NCBI GenBank assembly: GCA_038380795.1
Contig: CM076259.1
Coordinates: 71,329,741-71,393,740, forward strand
Length of the DNA stretch: 64,000 bases
Direction: 5' to 3'
Origin: Pyrocephalus nanus
Taxonomy: Eukaryota; Chordata; Aves; Passeriformes; Tyrannidae
The translations under genes and the position numbers were made by a program. Positions 24,365 to 38,130 of this stretch are shown here, piece by piece (positions within the stretch are counted from its first letter, which is position 1; the number at the start of each line of letters is the position of its first letter). The notes under the pieces were generated by a model. The model ran no database searches. It had not been told where the DNA came from and saw only the letters and a list, made by a program, of their open reading frames with translations.

Positions 24365-24590
24365 CTGATCTTCTTAGAGAAGACCAAGAGGGTTCTAACT
24401 GCTGTCTTCAGCTACCTGATGCATGATTATAAACAAAGTCAAAGTCTTCCTGGAGGAGCTCAGCAAAGCCCAAAACTGGACCAGACTGCAATCTCCACCT
24501 TTGGAGTTATTCCTAATTTGTCTGAATGAAAACTTATCTTACTTTGTTGGCCCTGATTCAAGCAGTAGATCGGACTGAATGATCTCCCCC
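24365..24590 (+). mobile_element. Old, heavily diverged CR1 remnant
   Basis: Two blocks in CR1 order: AGACCAAGAGGGTTCTAACT with CTTCAGCTACCTGATG (24380-24421), corresponding to the CR1 region encoding LRGDLI-type sequence, and GGCCCTGATTCAAGCAGTAG followed by GACTGAATGATCTCC (24550-24590), corresponding to the 3' end. The tail repeat is lost. Far more diverged than the other copies. Confidence 0.5.
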
Positions 24591-27089
24591 TACAATAATA
24601 AAACACTAACCTCAAATATGTATCTTACAGAAATGGAGAAAAAAGTTACTTTTAAAAGATTCTGATTTAGAAATTTTCAAAGTTTCCTTGTGGTTTAGTG
24701 TTGGTTTGGGGTTTTTTTTTTGAAGGGGAAAGGGTGCTCCTTTTTTTTTCTTCTTCCCTTAACCTTTAAAGTGAAAACTTTGGCTGAGGTTAAGCAGAAT
24801 TTTCATTTTAACTGTGGATACATCTGAAATAAGAAGACAAAAGACATTGCGTCTGTGTTTATCCTGTTAAACAAAAGAGAGGGAAACACAAAAGCCTTTA
24901 AAACCTTTCTGAGGCTAAGAGAAGAATGCCGCTTTGTTTTGTGTTTGTTTGTTTGTTTGTTTGGTTTGTTTTGTTTTGTTTCTTCTTGCAGCTCAACCAC
25001 TTTGGTATTTATAAATTATGAACTTCAGACTCCATTTTGCAAACTGAAAGGAGAGGGAGCATATGGATATACAGGGTCGTTAAGGATGTGAGAGTCCAAC
25101 TTGTCTGGTTGAAGGATTCTGGATTCAGTTGAAGTACTAGGTAAGATACAAGCAGTTGAAACAGTTGTTTTGAAACTGGATGCACTCTTGGGCATTTTAC
25201 TATTTGGAAGCAGTCTGCAGAGTGACTAATCACTGTAACAGTTCCTACATCCCATCTTGGACAAACCTATTTGGGTTTGTCCAAAATAGAGGAAGGGAAC
25301 ATATTAATACTTAACTAGCAATAGTATGATGGTCAACCTCAGTTCCTTGCTCTGTTTCCCCTGTAAGAATAAATGTGCTACGAATCTTCTGAGATTCAGT
25401 TTGTAAAGTTCAGAAGTAGAACAAAACCAAAAATGAGAGATTTTTTTTTGAGTTATTGGAAAATTTGAAATAATTTGGATAGCATTTTGTGTTAATTGTC
25501 TTTCAGTACTCAAACATGATTAGTTGGGCAAGAAAAGGGAGTTTTATTTGTACAGCAAAGGAGAATAATCTATTTAGCTATTTGTGGATGATTATTTTCA
25601 TAGGAAGTCCTTTCTTAGCCACACACTTCAATGGCATTAAAGTATCACTGAAAAACATCAACGATAAACAAAGTAAATGTTCAGATTATTTATTCATTAC
25701 TGATTGGTATTTTTTAATTGAAAGCTTCTTCTTCCATTTTGAAGATAAACAAAAATATTTTTGTTTTTAGACAGTAAGATATAATGTACCTAGGATCTTC
25801 ATCAAACTAAGAAGTAAAGAGTTCTTCTTAGAGTTAATCTAATGGGAGAATAATTAGAGAAAACACATGGAGATGGCTGAAAGGACCAGATAAAAAAATG
25901 TCAAAAATAGTAGTCACTGATGTATTTTAAAGCCCTCCAGAGTACAAGTAAATTTGATAGGAATGAAAGAATGTTGGTTAAACTGTTTCCAGACAACAAT
26001 GGTTATATGTGAAATTTAGATAATCATTTCAGGATAATAATCTCTCTAAAGATGAATTATGGTTTAAGAGCATGTGGCTAATTTACATTAAAACATGATA
26101 ATACTCTAGTATTTAATTCTGATTCATTTGGATTTTAAAGAGGCTATTAGAATATCTTGAATAACTAAGAAAATGCCATTGTGACCTCTAAGCTTCATGT
26201 GGATTTTTAATTTCCATCTCCATATCTTATGTTTCATGATACCTCTTAAAACTGCCGAGGAAGAGAACCTGCTCAAGTATTCCTTACATTTATTTTGAAG
26301 GGCCTTTTCAAAATAGTGAAGGGTGAATATTTTCTTTTTTCTTAACTTTTGTCTTTCCTTTTCTCTTTCTTTTTTTTTCAGCTCAGTGTCAGATTCACCT
26401 ATATCACCTTTAACTTCACCTAAATTCTCTCACTGAAAACTAAAATCATGTGTAATACTTCCTTTGCTAAAGATTTTTCCATGCTATCAATCACTCAAGA
26501 GCAGCAAAAGCTAACCCATGCCCAGCAATAAAGTCACCATAATGGGGAGGATATAAGAAGTTAATCTGCCATCTCTCTGAAGGGTGTAGAAAGCCTACAT
26601 TTACTCCATCCATTGCAATCTATCTACCTGTCAGATGCTATGGGTTTCTCTGAGTATGACAGGTACTAGGACATTCTCTTGTTTCATCATTAAGTTTACT
26701 CTTGAAAAACAATTAGCCATAGAGCTATTTAAGAAATATTATTGTATATAATGGTATTTACAAAAAACAGAAAAGTGTTCACAAGCTCAATGACTCCCAA
26801 AGATGAATTTAAAGAGAAAGCTTCAGATACAAAGGCAGAATTGCAAAGCAGGAAATTAAAACTCTCAGTTAATTATAGAGGGTTTTTTTGGTGTGATTTT
26901 TGATGCGAGAGATCAGAAAAGTAATGGGCAGGACTCTGAATCATTTCTGAATCACTAAAGAAAACAAATTATTTTACTCTGAAAAACAAAGTTTCACAAG
27001 GTGAGATGAGGCCACAGACCACTGAAACCTGTCAGAGGGCAGTATGTGCAGTCCCTGGTGAGAGGCACACAGGTGTTGAGTGAGTTTGC
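24591..27089. other. AT-rich spacer
   Basis: No recognised gene. Contains a T run near 24712 and the (TTTG)n tract (24933-24981). The 93-codon frame at 25489-25770 is AT-driven and unlike any protein I know. Confidence 0.6.
24933..24981 (+). repeat. (TTTG)n/(TTTTG)n tract
   Basis: Five GTTT units followed by TTTTG units. Confidence 0.9.
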
Positions 27090-27265
27090 CACTGTCAGTG
27101 TGGGGCCAGCCTCAGCTGTCTTCAAACAGTCATCATGATTGGGGGAGTTCCTGAAAACTGAAAGAAAGTGGAAATGACTACTATTATCAAGAATAGCAAA
27201 AAGGAGAATTCAAGGAGCCACAACCCCTACTGGATCATGGGGATAGAAGTGGATAAAACCCTCCT
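27090..27265 (+). mobile_element. Old CR1 reverse-transcriptase remnant
   Basis: The block GGGGGAGTTCCTGAAAACTG, AAGAAAGTGGAAATGACTAC, TATCAAGAATAGCAAAAAGG and GAATTCAAGGAGCCACAACC matches the CR1 segment at 9722-9803 (SGEVPGDWK...IFKKGRKEDPGNY) in order and spacing, with many differences. It continues to a GATAAAACCCTCCTG word, the counterpart of GAATAAATCCTCCTAG at 9844. Ends are ragged. Confidence 0.5.
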
Positions 27266-30200
27266 GGTTTGATCAGGCTGTTCAACATCAGTTACTGCTC
27301 AAGACAGAGGTACAAACTGGAAATCTGGGAAAAGACTACTTTAAGCAAACAAAAAAAGAGATTCTTTCATCACAAAAGAAAAACCTAAGCAATAAATTAA
27401 GGAACTTGTGTAGTCTAGAAAAAAACAGGAAAATAATCTTTTGTCATCATGCAGAACACAGTTCAGAGGTTCAGGGCCAAAGGTTATGCACTGTTTAGAA
27501 GCACAACATCCAATAAAAGGATAAGATCACAAATTTTGGACTGTCACTGTGGGAATAGCTGTTGCAGAATCACTGTGGGATTTTCACAGCTGTGTATGCT
27601 GCCTTGTCTCCCAGTCTGTCTCCAAAGACCCCTATTTCTTCTCTATGTCTACCTGTTTCAGGTGGATCATTGACTGCGCAAGGATCTTTTGATTTGCTAG
27701 TGAACTTTCATGGGCCATGTTCTGCAGAAATATGTCTAATGTCATACAAGTTTGGACAACACAACTGTTTTAACTGATTCATCTACTGCTGTAGCTGGAA
27801 CCATCTATAAAAGACTTGTTTGTGGGCTGTCTAGGAGTCAACCTAAAAAACCATGTATCTACAAGCAAATTCAAGGCTTCCTCTATCCATGACCTCTTCT
27901 ACCTATGCATGCACAACAGGATAATCTCCAAACAAGAACCAAGACAAGTCCTGCAAGCAAAACCATCTTTGTTGCATGTGTTTCTTCTGAAGTCGTGTGA
28001 AGCAATAAAAACAGTAAAAGTTTCCCTTATAAAGCTGAACACAGGTGCTAATTAAAGAGAATCAGTCCAGACCAAGATTAAGATTATTGCTTTCATATTT
28101 TCAAACTACGACAAATCTGTTTTATATTCTGCATTTTCCATCTTCATTTATCCACCAGGGATAACTGTACTTGTCATTAATGAAAATCACACCATATAAC
28201 TAAGTGATTCAAAGCCCTTGGTACAGAAAAGTTATGTCTATGGTCTAGAAATTTATTACTTTTGAAAGGAATTGCTTTTATGGGTTAGCATCATCATCAC
28301 CAAGAATAGGTCTATGAGGTCTTCTTTATTTTTATCACTATATAGCTCGATAAAATCAATACTAAGTGTCTTGTTAAAGTCCAGATACCCTGCTCTAAAA
28401 TTCAGAATGAATATAACCACTAGCAACCTCTGAGACTAAATTAGTATGCTCCTTTTTGAAAATTCATTAAAATTCAAATGAAAATTCATTAATAAAAGTC
28501 AGGAGACTGACATCTTTAAAGGCCATATATCAGTAAGACAGAGACTTAGGAAAAAACAATCACAGATGATTTAAAACATGCTTAAAAGACTCTTCAAACT
28601 TTTTAAAAGTGTACCTTTTTATATTACCCACATTTGCATATACAAAAAAAAAAGTGAGCACAACTTAGATGGTATATGAATATATGTCAGTAACTTTCAT
28701 AAGTGTCAATGCGTGGGGAGGTGGGTGTATGTGTGTACATGTGGAGGTGTGCAGTTTAGCACATATACTGTTCAGAATTTGTCCTAGAGTAAACTCTTAT
28801 CTAGAATGACATTATCACTTTGTGTTATCCTTTTGCTATTTAATTTCCATATTTAACTGAACCCTCTGTAAAAGAAAAGTTCAAAATTATTTCTTTTTGT
28901 ACATTGTTTGGCAGTTCTGCTACCTGCTATGATTGCCATCTGGCATATTTTCTGTCAGGATATTTCACAAGCTACAACAGCTGTTTGTGGAAATGGGTGG
29001 CATGAGAGTGTTCTTAGATGGCATTAGTGAAAGGGGAAGATAAGAAAAAGATGATTGCTATAGATAATACAGGATGACTAAATCCATTGTAGGATTTAAT
29101 TTGCTTAACTATTCTGATGCTTTCGTGTTCATTTTTAGACCATAGAAGTCTAAGGATTGAATTGTGCATGAAAGAGAATGTTGTGGGGAGGAACTTTCCT
29201 TTGTGTGTAAGAGGTATAAGAGGAGTATAATTGGAAGCAGACAGAATATAGAATGAGTCTCTTGGAAAGATTGTGTTTGCAGAACTGCCTGCTGCCATAG
29301 GTCAGGGATATTGTGGAATGGGATCTTTGTCACATTTTAGGTGCATAATACATAGAATAGGTACCATATGTATCACGTATATATTCCTGTGTATATTCCT
29401 GTGTACGTCCATGTGTTCATATCATGAGATCAGTGATTATGTATCTTGGCTCACTTATTTTACCTATGTGACACAGGGTATGATAAGCCAGTTAGGTAGG
29501 ACATGTCCCAGATCATGATGGGTATTTGCTACACTGAAAATTTCTAATGGATAAAAAATACATAAAAAGATAAGCTAACAGTTTACAAGTGATGAAACTC
29601 GTATCCATCAAATCAAGAAATTACTGTTAATTCAGATTTTATTTTTGTGAAGAAAAAAGAGCAAGACAATAATGTAATACTATTTTGGAAAATATTCATA
29701 ATACAATTAGATCTGTTCTGCCCATACTTCCTAGTAAATTCCCTTTCCTTTTGGAATTTCCCCTTGTTGTTATGCTCCCCTTTGCATTACTTCTGTGAGT
29801 CCTAAAATTGAGGGGTAACACCCAGCTGCCAGTATTGCCGGTTCTCAACCAGAAGTGTGATTTTAATGACAGGGTTTCTTTTCCAGGACTAACATGATAT
29901 CGGTGATTTCCACTTCCTCACTGAAGAGTTCAGCTGGGGTTATTTTTATGGGTTTTAATACGTTTTTACAAATAAATAGAAAAATGAGGTTTGTGTTTTT
30001 TTTCCTTAAGGTTTCAAGTATGTGTTAGCGTTGACTCTATCAGAAAACTTTATGCTCATCTTCAGATATGTATACAGGGACATGAGGCAGCCTTACATGA
30101 GACTAAAGGTGTAGACTAACATGACCATTGTTTTGAATTAAGCTGGCATCACAATATTACATTGCTACAGGCTGATCATACAGCTGTTCAGACATATTTT

Positions 30201-32138
30201 ACCATGTCACCATCTTTTGTTTCATCTAGTGCCAAATATAATTTTTTACCTGAGACACCTAGACATAAATCAGGTTGAATACAAGGAATTTCCTGGAAGG
30301 TTATTCAAAACTTTCTATTTCATGCATAAACAGGATGTTTGAAAAAAATACAGCAGTCACATTATCTTTCTAGTTTTAACAATAGGTAAATGAAGGAAAG
30401 AAGAAGAAAGGTCTTATCTACATTCAATATAATATAAAAAAATACTATATAACATAACCAAAAGTTATAATTTATCAAAACTCAAAACACGGGTTTTGGA
30501 GAGGTATTGTTTTTTAGTTTTCTAATATAGAATAATTTACCTTTTATTTACCTTTTACTTATTAGCACATATATTATTTATCAAAATTGTAACACCTTGA
30601 CAGTTCTTAAAATAAGAAAAGCATTTTGTTTTACAATATTTATATTTATTTATGCCTACTGTGCATGCATATTCTCTTGTAAAAAACCATGCAATTTATA
30701 GCCTTAAACTCAGAATCATCCATTTGAAGTTGGAATTTAATAGCATTAGAATCAGCATTGTAATACTGTATCTGTGTTTTGGTAGGCGGTCATCTCAGTG
30801 AACTGTTACCAAAGTAAGGGAGTAAATCCTTCTAATTAAATTTCAGAATAAAATCTATAATAAAAAAAAATCAATGTTTTATATTATTCAGGAACCAATA
30901 AAATTTTTCATCATATTTTTTAGGGAAGTCAGTCATGCTAAGATTTTTGTTTTCATATCCAAGACATAAATCTTTTAACAAGATCACTTTAGACTAGAAA
31001 AATAGCTAGTACTGCAATTTTGAGATGAAACAACTCTAGTAATAGTCAGGATATCCTCTCTTCTCTCAGTTAAAACATAAAGGAGCAAAAATAGCAATGT
31101 CCTGGATGTATAGATTACGTAGAAACTTTAATATTCAAAACTATGTCTGACACACAAGTTCTATCAAACTCTTTAACTAGGTGTTATTATAATCCATTAT
31201 GATATTGTATGTTAGTTCAGTGGGAATGAAACAAAATTGTTATGATGTCAATGAAATTCTGCAGGTTTATTATATCCGAACTGCTTTCTCATTTAAAAAT
31301 CTTTATTTCAGTATTTCTATTTTTATTATTTATTTCATGACTGTATGCAGATATTAAAAAACCCAAACCTCTGCATTCTAACTCTGTATTCCTAATGTGT
31401 TAAGTGATCTTTCATTTAAGTTCTGATAACATGGCATATAGCACGAACATTTTTATCCCACTGAAATATTCCATCACACAAACAAATATTAGACTTTTAA
31501 GGGAGTCAGCAGATAGACTTGAAATCTGCATAAGTCTCAAACATGAAATGTCAACTTGATTAGTTATGAAAGTAGGAATGAGTGTATAGATTTAACAGCA
31601 ATGAACACTTAGAGTTTAAAATGACTCAGTCACACATCTGTACTGTCAAGATAGCTATCCTAAACTTAGATCTCTAATTAGAATATTTATACATTCTGTT
31701 GCTCTTGGATGTAAAAAGATTCTTTCTGGTATAAACCTAATATAGAAATATCATAGAGAGTTCCTGATTTCCCACATAGAAATTCTGGACAGGTACTTTC
31801 TTAGTTTATGACTCAAAATGCACTAGAAAATTATGTACATAAACTGCTGACAGCTCTTGGATAACACATTAGTTTCTGATTTTATTTTCCAGGATGAAGG
31901 GCAACTCCCTTGTTGGGAGATGTTTATTAATATGAAAAATAGAATTTTCTGTCAGCATCTTCACTAAACATTCAGAAGTACTCTGCTTAAGTATTTATAG
32001 GGCTTGTGGACCAACCAAGGCCCAATATATCAACATGTACCTAACTTAAAATACATTTCTCTCTGGAGTAAGAAGTTCGCTCCTATATCAATACGAACAT
32101 ATTGGCATGCATGAGGCCAGATTACTACTAACTATTAT
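27266..32138. other. Long AT-rich spacer
   Basis: About 4.9 kb without recognised genes. Frames at 27449-28055 (71-79 codons) and 29014-29518 (74-94 codons) show no domain or motif I know. Small local duplications: GAAAATTCATTAA twice at 28456-28492 and TATTCCTGTGTA twice near 29383-29406. A GT-rich patch lies at 28715-28755. Confidence 0.6.
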
Positions 32139-32203
32139 CACAGAATCATAAAATTCTTAGGCTGTGAAAGACCTTTAAAACCCTTGAGATATCCCAAAGA
32201 TGT
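32139..32203 (-). mobile_element. CR1 tail fragment
   Basis: CACAGAATCATAAAATTCTT and GTGAAAGACCTTTAAAACCC are the reverse of a CR1 3' terminus. About 65 bp remain. It lies directly next to the tail of another minus-strand CR1. Confidence 0.75.
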
Positions 32204-32204
32204 G

Positions 32205-33190
32205 TCATAGAATCATAGAATATCCTGAGTTTAAAGGAACCCAAAAGGATGATTGAATCCAACTCCTACCCCTGCAGTCCACTACCTGCAGCCCCAAGAA
32301 TAACATCAGGAACCTAAGGGCATTGTCCAAATGCTTCATGAACTCAGAGTGGCTTGGTGCTGTGGCCACTTCCCCAGGGGGCCTATTCCAGTGCCCAACC
32401 ACCCTCCGGATGAAGAACCTTTTCCTAGTATCCAACCTAAACTTCTCCTTACACAGCTTCATGCCATTCCCTCAGGTCCTGTCACTGGTCACCAGAGAGA
32501 ATAGGTCAGTGCCTGTGCCTCTTCTTCCTCTTGTAAGGACACATTTGGTCCTTTTGGCTGCCAGGGCACACTATTGATTCATATTCAACTTGCCAGCAAT
32601 CGGGCACCCCGCATCTCTTTCCGCAGGGCTGCTCTTAAGTCTCTTGTTCTCCATTGTGTACATACATCCAGGGTTGCTCCTTCACAGGTGCAGAATTCAG
32701 CACTTGCCCTTGTTAAGCTTCATACCGTTGATGATTGCCCAGATCTTTGATTTTTCAAGATCTCTCCACAGGACCTCTCTGCCTTTAAAGGAGTCTACAA
32801 CTCCTTTCAATTTAGTGTCATCAGCAAACTCACTTAGCAGGCCTTCAAGTACTGCATCCAAGTAATTTAAAAAGACATTGAAGAGAACTAGCCCTAAAAT
32901 GGAGCCCTGCAGGACCCTAGTAGTGACTGGGTCAGCAGTCTGATGTAACTTCATTTACTGCATAGTCCTTTGTGCCTGACGTAGGAGCCAATTGCTCACC
33001 CATCACATGATGTCTTTATTCAGCTGTGAGCTGGACATCTTGTTCAGAATGATATTGTGAGAGACAGAATTTAAAGCTTTACTGAAATCCCAAACAAATT
33101 AGATCAACGGGCTTCCCTTGATCAATCAAGTGGGTAACCTTTTCATAAAGGAAATTAAGTTTTTCAAGCAGGAATTTACCGGTGTATCCC
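32205..33190 (-). mobile_element. CR1 LINE, 5'-truncated
   Basis: Tail repeat TCATAGAATCATAGAATATC at 32205, then the antisense of the CR1 3' untranslated region and ORF2 C-terminus (frame 32205-32462 reads KFRLDTRKRFFIRRVVGHWN and RPPGEV). A separate frame at 32697-32954 covers the polymerase core, with a RVLQGSILGLVLFNVFLNYL block and the intact LLSEFADDTKLKGVVD block holding the catalytic Asp pair. There appears to be a deletion or rearrangement between the two frames, since the region 32480-32690 is hard to align. The 5' limit near 33190 is approximate. Not functional. Confidence 0.9.
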
Positions 33191-33918
33191 CTCAATGTAA
33201 TCCCAATGTATTTGTGAGTGCTTGCAAAACTAATTACCCACTGAGAGGATCAATTACAGCTAGAGCAGAGATGATGTCTTCAGTTTCAAAAGAAAAGGGT
33301 CAGAAGGTGAGGTTTCCAGTACTAGAAATGAGATAAAGGCACACAGTAAGTCATTTAACTCTTGTTGTATGCAAAGACCTAATAAGTTCACCTGCAGGAA
33401 TTGTGATCCTAGATACCTCTTCTGATAGATCTAACACTTGAGAACTTTTGTTTGGCTATTGGTTTTGGGGTTTTTTGGCTGTTTTTTTGTGGGTTTTGTT
33501 TGTTTTTTTGTTTTCTTTTTTTTGTCTTTTTTTTTCTTTTGGTTCTGCGGCTGCATCTGGAATGAAGAAACTAATACATCTACTGCCATAATGCTACAGA
33601 AGGAACCAGCAAAAAAGAACACTGTTCAGTCATCAGGACATTATTATTGCCTAATAAATTGTTCAGAAGGAAAGAGGATAACCTCTGAAATAAGGTCTGT
33701 TCATCTGAAACTCTACACATTATTACTGATTCTTTAGGAGAATTCCTCCTCATTGTCCTGCAAGGTTTCCTTCAAATACAGTGCAAAGAAGAAGCACAGA
33801 GACACAAATTCAATTCTGTCATGCATCTGAGAGAATATCTGAAATGCCAGACGGTAGAGCTGTAAGGCTTCAACTCATTGCCTAGCTACCTTTCCCTATT
33901 GCTTAACCCTCCTCTGAC
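33191..33918. other. Spacer with T/G-rich tract
   Basis: No gene recognised. 33448-33542 is T/G-rich simple sequence that creates a Phe/Leu-rich frame on one strand and a Lys-rich one on the other. Neither is a gene. Confidence 0.65.
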
Positions 33919-34454
33919 TGTTGTGGTTTAATCCAGCAGACAGCTAACTGCACAGCCACTCCCTCACCCCCCTACTCCCAGTGGGATGGGGGAAAGAATG
34001 AGGAAAAAACCATAAAAGACATGGGTTGGCATAAAGGCAGAAAAAGGAGGAAAAAATTATAATACTAATAACAGTAATAACACTAATATACTACTAATAA
34101 TAGTAATAGAATTAGAATATACAGAACAAGTGATGCACAGTGCAATCGATCAGCACCAACAAAACAATTCCCAGCCAGCTTTTTCCACAGTTGATATGCT
34201 AAACACCATAAGCATACCATAAGGTATGGCACATCCCTTTGGCCAGTTTGGGTCAGCTGTCCTCCCAGCTTCTCATGCTACCCATATTCCTCACTGTCAG
34301 GGCACTATGAAAAGCTGATGAGTCCTTGACCACTGCTCAGCAACAACTGAAACATCAGCATGTTATCAACATTATTCTCATCCTAAATACAAAACACAAC
34401 ACTGCACCACTTACTAATAAGAAAATTAACTCTCTCGTGGTCAAAATCAGGACA
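33919..34454 (-). mobile_element. Solo LTR, ERVL-like
   Basis: 536 bp, TG at the low end and CA at the high end. Minus strand starts TGTCCTGATTTTGACCACGA then GAGAGTTAATTTTCTTA. Flanks CTGAC and CTGAT match at four of five bases, a good target duplication. It parallels 6135-6713 along its length: TCCCTTTGGCCAGTTTGGGT, CAGCAACAACTGAAACATCA and TTATCAACATTATTCTCATC are near-identical or shared words. Internal (ATA)n-type region at 34055-34115. No coding content. Confidence 0.87.
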
Positions 34455-36726
34455 CTGATTCCTGTCCAGTTGATTGCTTCAGTGAGAGAACTTGGTTGTG
34501 GGTTAGAAATTGAACCTTAACAATAGAAAAGTTAATAAGAACTTTTAGTAGCCAATTAACTTAAAAGAAAAAAAAAAAAGTCTGAGAAATAACCAGAAAG
34601 AAACATGCATGTCAATATTCTCAGGAACATTAAAAAAAAAAAAAAGTTAAGATACAGTGAAATCAAACTTGTTTCAATTATAGCTTTTGTAGTGTTCTAG
34701 CAAGAGGCTGCAGACATTACTAAAAAAAACCACTATTCTTCTATTATTTTTGCCCCTTTTTTCACCTAAAACAAAACCACTGAAGTAAAAAGTACGAAAG
34801 AGAAGAAAATAAAACCAAAACCAAAGAACATGCTCCTCATCCAGCAAAAAGCACTAGAGTTAACAGAATGCTAAGGAAACAATTTAAGGTTTTAGGTAAA
34901 TGTTTAAATGGAATAGATAATCTTGATTTGGAATAGCGTAAAATTCCAATAAGGTTAAAAACTGATTAATATCAGGACAATGAGAAGTTTTACCCATGAA
35001 TGCTTTGAAATCAAAGACGTTATATTTCACTAGTTTTGCCTGTATAAGCGGTAAGCACTGATTCACAAATGTTAGAATAATATCATAAAGAACATGACTA
35101 TTTTGATAAGCAGAATAAAGCACAACATACTAATATTGTCCCAGTATGATTTTTCTTTCTGAGTTTTCTGATTATTTAGTTCACAATTACAGGAAGGTAA
35201 AGGCTGGGAGACAAAGATGAATGATATGTAGATATTAGGTAATATGGTTTCCAAATCTAGGTATCTGATCATAATCACAGAGATTGCAGATTATTCCTAA
35301 TCTAACTTAAAACTAAAAGATCTTATAATGTTATTCTGCACATGCAGCTGAAGAAATCAATCTGGTATCTGAAAATATGATATTTTAAAATATTTTTTCT
35401 TCAGTATTTCCTTCCATTATCTCTAAGGTTTAAAAGTATATGGAGAGAAATGCAAGAATTATGGTATCTCTGTGCCAATTTAGTATTTTGATCAGGGAAT
35501 AGTCTCTACTGATTGTTTATGGTGCTCATCTGTACAAGGCAAATCTAAAGACTTGAATCTTTTTGTCCAAAGAAAAATCATTCCTCCACTTGCTACTGAG
35601 TTCTATAGAACCAAGCAGAATTGGAAATCAAGATCTATATATGAATGTCTGAATGTCTGTGTATGTCTGAAGTCTATAATTTTTTTTCTGCTCAGAATAA
35701 GATTTTTTTTTCCTCAGTAGTAGAATTAGATGACATACTTTAAATTTTGAGTAGAAAATAAGCAGGTAAAAATTTAATAAAAATCAATTTATTTTACGTA
35801 TCATATAAACAAAAACATTTTACTAGCTGTCTGATTTAAGATTAGACATATTTTTCTTTTCTAACAGTCTAAACTTCACATATCATTTCAGTCTAAACAC
35901 ATGGTTATTTTTTCTGGATTGAAATGTCTCAAAGTTAGGTACCTAAATCTCTAAACCCAAGTTATTCATCCATGCTTTTATTTTGAAGCAATCACCTATA
36001 AGAATGAGTCATCCTATAAAATTTAGAGGTCAGTTATAGGATGTTGTAATTGCCTTCTGGAGGTGCCTTTCTATCTTTTCCAATTACAGTCCACTTATCT
36101 TAGTTTACTCTCTCTTACAGTAATCTGTTGCAGAACTTGGCCTAAAAAAGTCCTGCCAGATTCCAGAAATTTTTTTTCCTGGCAATTAGAGAATTTTCAA
36201 CGAACCTATATTTTATTCATTTTAAAAATGTTTACAAGTCTTTTAAATGAGTAAAACTGTGACTTATTGCTTTTTTCTACAGATACATAGCAATTGTATC
36301 TTTAAAACATACATTCAGATTTAAAATTATAAAATCTCTTCACTTTTATAGTTTAACCCACTGTGACAGAGGACAAATTATTTTTATCCTCTCATTTCAG
36401 CAGAAAACTTCTATTTGCTTATGAATTTTTTTTTTCCTAAAGATAAATTCCATTATGAAAGAAATTAGTCTGGAAAAGTAAGTCACAGCATAACAGTGAA
36501 TTTTTCTATATATTGAAGGTCTGTAGCTCACAATTTCAGAATGTTCTAGTCAGTGGGGAACCACCAGTCACAGGATCTGAATGCAACCAGGTTTCTTATT
36601 GCTATGCTTTTGTAGTACCTGATCACAAATATACACTTATGTAGATCTATTTGGGTTATCATAAATACCTACAGCAATTTATCCACAGCAGGCAGAATTT
36701 TAGTACAGACTAGTTTATTCCCACTT
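34455..36726. other. AT-rich spacer
   Basis: No gene or transposon recognised. A runs at 34565-34580 and 34630-34645. A small direct repeat of GAATGTCT near 35642-35657. Confidence 0.6.
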
Positions 36727-36912
36727 AGAATCATAGAATTGTGGTTTGAGTGGAAAGGGACCTTAAAGATCATATAATTCCAACCCCCCTGCCACAAGCA
36801 GGGACATTTCAACCAGATTAGGTTGCTCAAAGCTCCATCCAACCTGGCCCTGAAGACTTCTAGGGATAGAATATTGACAGCATCTCTGGGCATATTCCAT
36901 GAAAGGATATCC
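36727..36912 (-). mobile_element. CR1 LINE 3'-end
   Basis: AGAATCATAGAATTGTGGTT, GGAAAGGGACCTTAAAGATC, CCAACCTGGCCCTGAAGACT and AGCATCTCTGGGCATATTCC read as the antisense of a CR1 3' end. About 185 bp, truncated at the 5' side near 36912. It carries the low-coordinate tail. Confidence 0.87.
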
Positions 36913-38130
36913 CTATCTTGGCCTTTTTTTCCTCCCTTCAAACCCCACACTGCAGAGCTCAGCAAAGCCTGCACGCTACCCTAAAACTGCTCACCCTGGT
37001 CATACCTGTCCCTGCTGGCCTGCCCTCAGCCCAGCCCTCACAGGGTCCTGCTCATCCATGCCAACATGAGGGAGCATGATTTCTCTCTCACCTGCCTACC
37101 TCCAGAACCTGCTGCCCATAGGTGGCACAGGCCTGGAGAGTTCTTATGCCCCAACCATCCTCCTTGTGTTCTCTACTGGTTCAGAGCTGGGACTGATAGT
37201 GTGTAGCAGGAGAAAAATATGCCAGGGAGATATGAGGCTGAGAGATTTCTCAGGCACTAGGTGAGGACAGGTAACAAGCCAAAATATAGTCGGGCTTCTG
37301 TGAGTCATGTTGCTGAAATGACACTGTGTGTCCCTTGATCTTCCTGTTAGAATTGAACTGTCACCACAGAGAAACTGGAATAAAAACCACTACAAACAAA
37401 ACAAGATGGATGAGCCAGTCAGAATTACATTCTGGCCCCAAGAAGAATGTGGGCTGAATTTATACCATTCGGTCTACATACACAGCTCCTCCTGGATGTC
37501 TTACTCTTGCTTTTCTTGCTCTGGAGGGAAGGAAATGTTCTCAGAGAAAGAAATGCTGCTAAGACTTCATCTCTGACCCCACAAGGGATTAAACAGTCAA
37601 GATTTGCAATTGCTGAAGCAGCAGGTATTTCAGTATCACTGGTGTGCACTGGTGGGTTGACAGCTATATTCCCTCCCCTCCCAGTGGTGCGCACTGCTGC
37701 TGTGGGTAGGTGTGCTGCAGCACACTCCAAGTAAGTCTGAATTTGTGTCCCCAAGGAAGCCTTGTCATCTACCATGCAGGCTAAAACCTGCTCCAGAAGC
37801 TCTCAGAACCTCCCTGTTGCTGTGCTGCCTGAGCACATGAACAAGGTAGTGATTCTCCCAGGCCCAGGTAGCCTCTTCAGTGTCACTGCATCCTCTGGAG
37901 CCAGCACCCCCCTGCACCACAGCCATTTCTGTTTGCTGAACATCCTCAGGATTGTCTTTACTGAGCATCCTGAGCCAGGATCACATCTGGACTGTCTATA
38001 TGAAACAACTCCCATTCCCAGGAGAGGTCACAGCCTCTGAATGCTGAGCACCCAAGAAAAGAAGCAGTGATATTTTCTCTCCAAGGGGACTATGGGTGGC
38101 AGCAGTACTGCTGGGGTGCTGAGATTATGG
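36913..38130. other. Less AT-rich unassigned stretch
   Basis: About 1.2 kb visibly richer in G+C than its surroundings, with several overlapping 60-116 codon frames on both strands (e.g. 37425-37775 minus, 37447-37734 plus). None contains a motif, signal or domain that I can name. The frames overlap one another on both strands, which is the expected result of fewer stop codons in G+C-rich DNA. It could be a decayed LTR or internal element region, but I could not find TG/CA ends with matching flanks. Confidence 0.5.
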
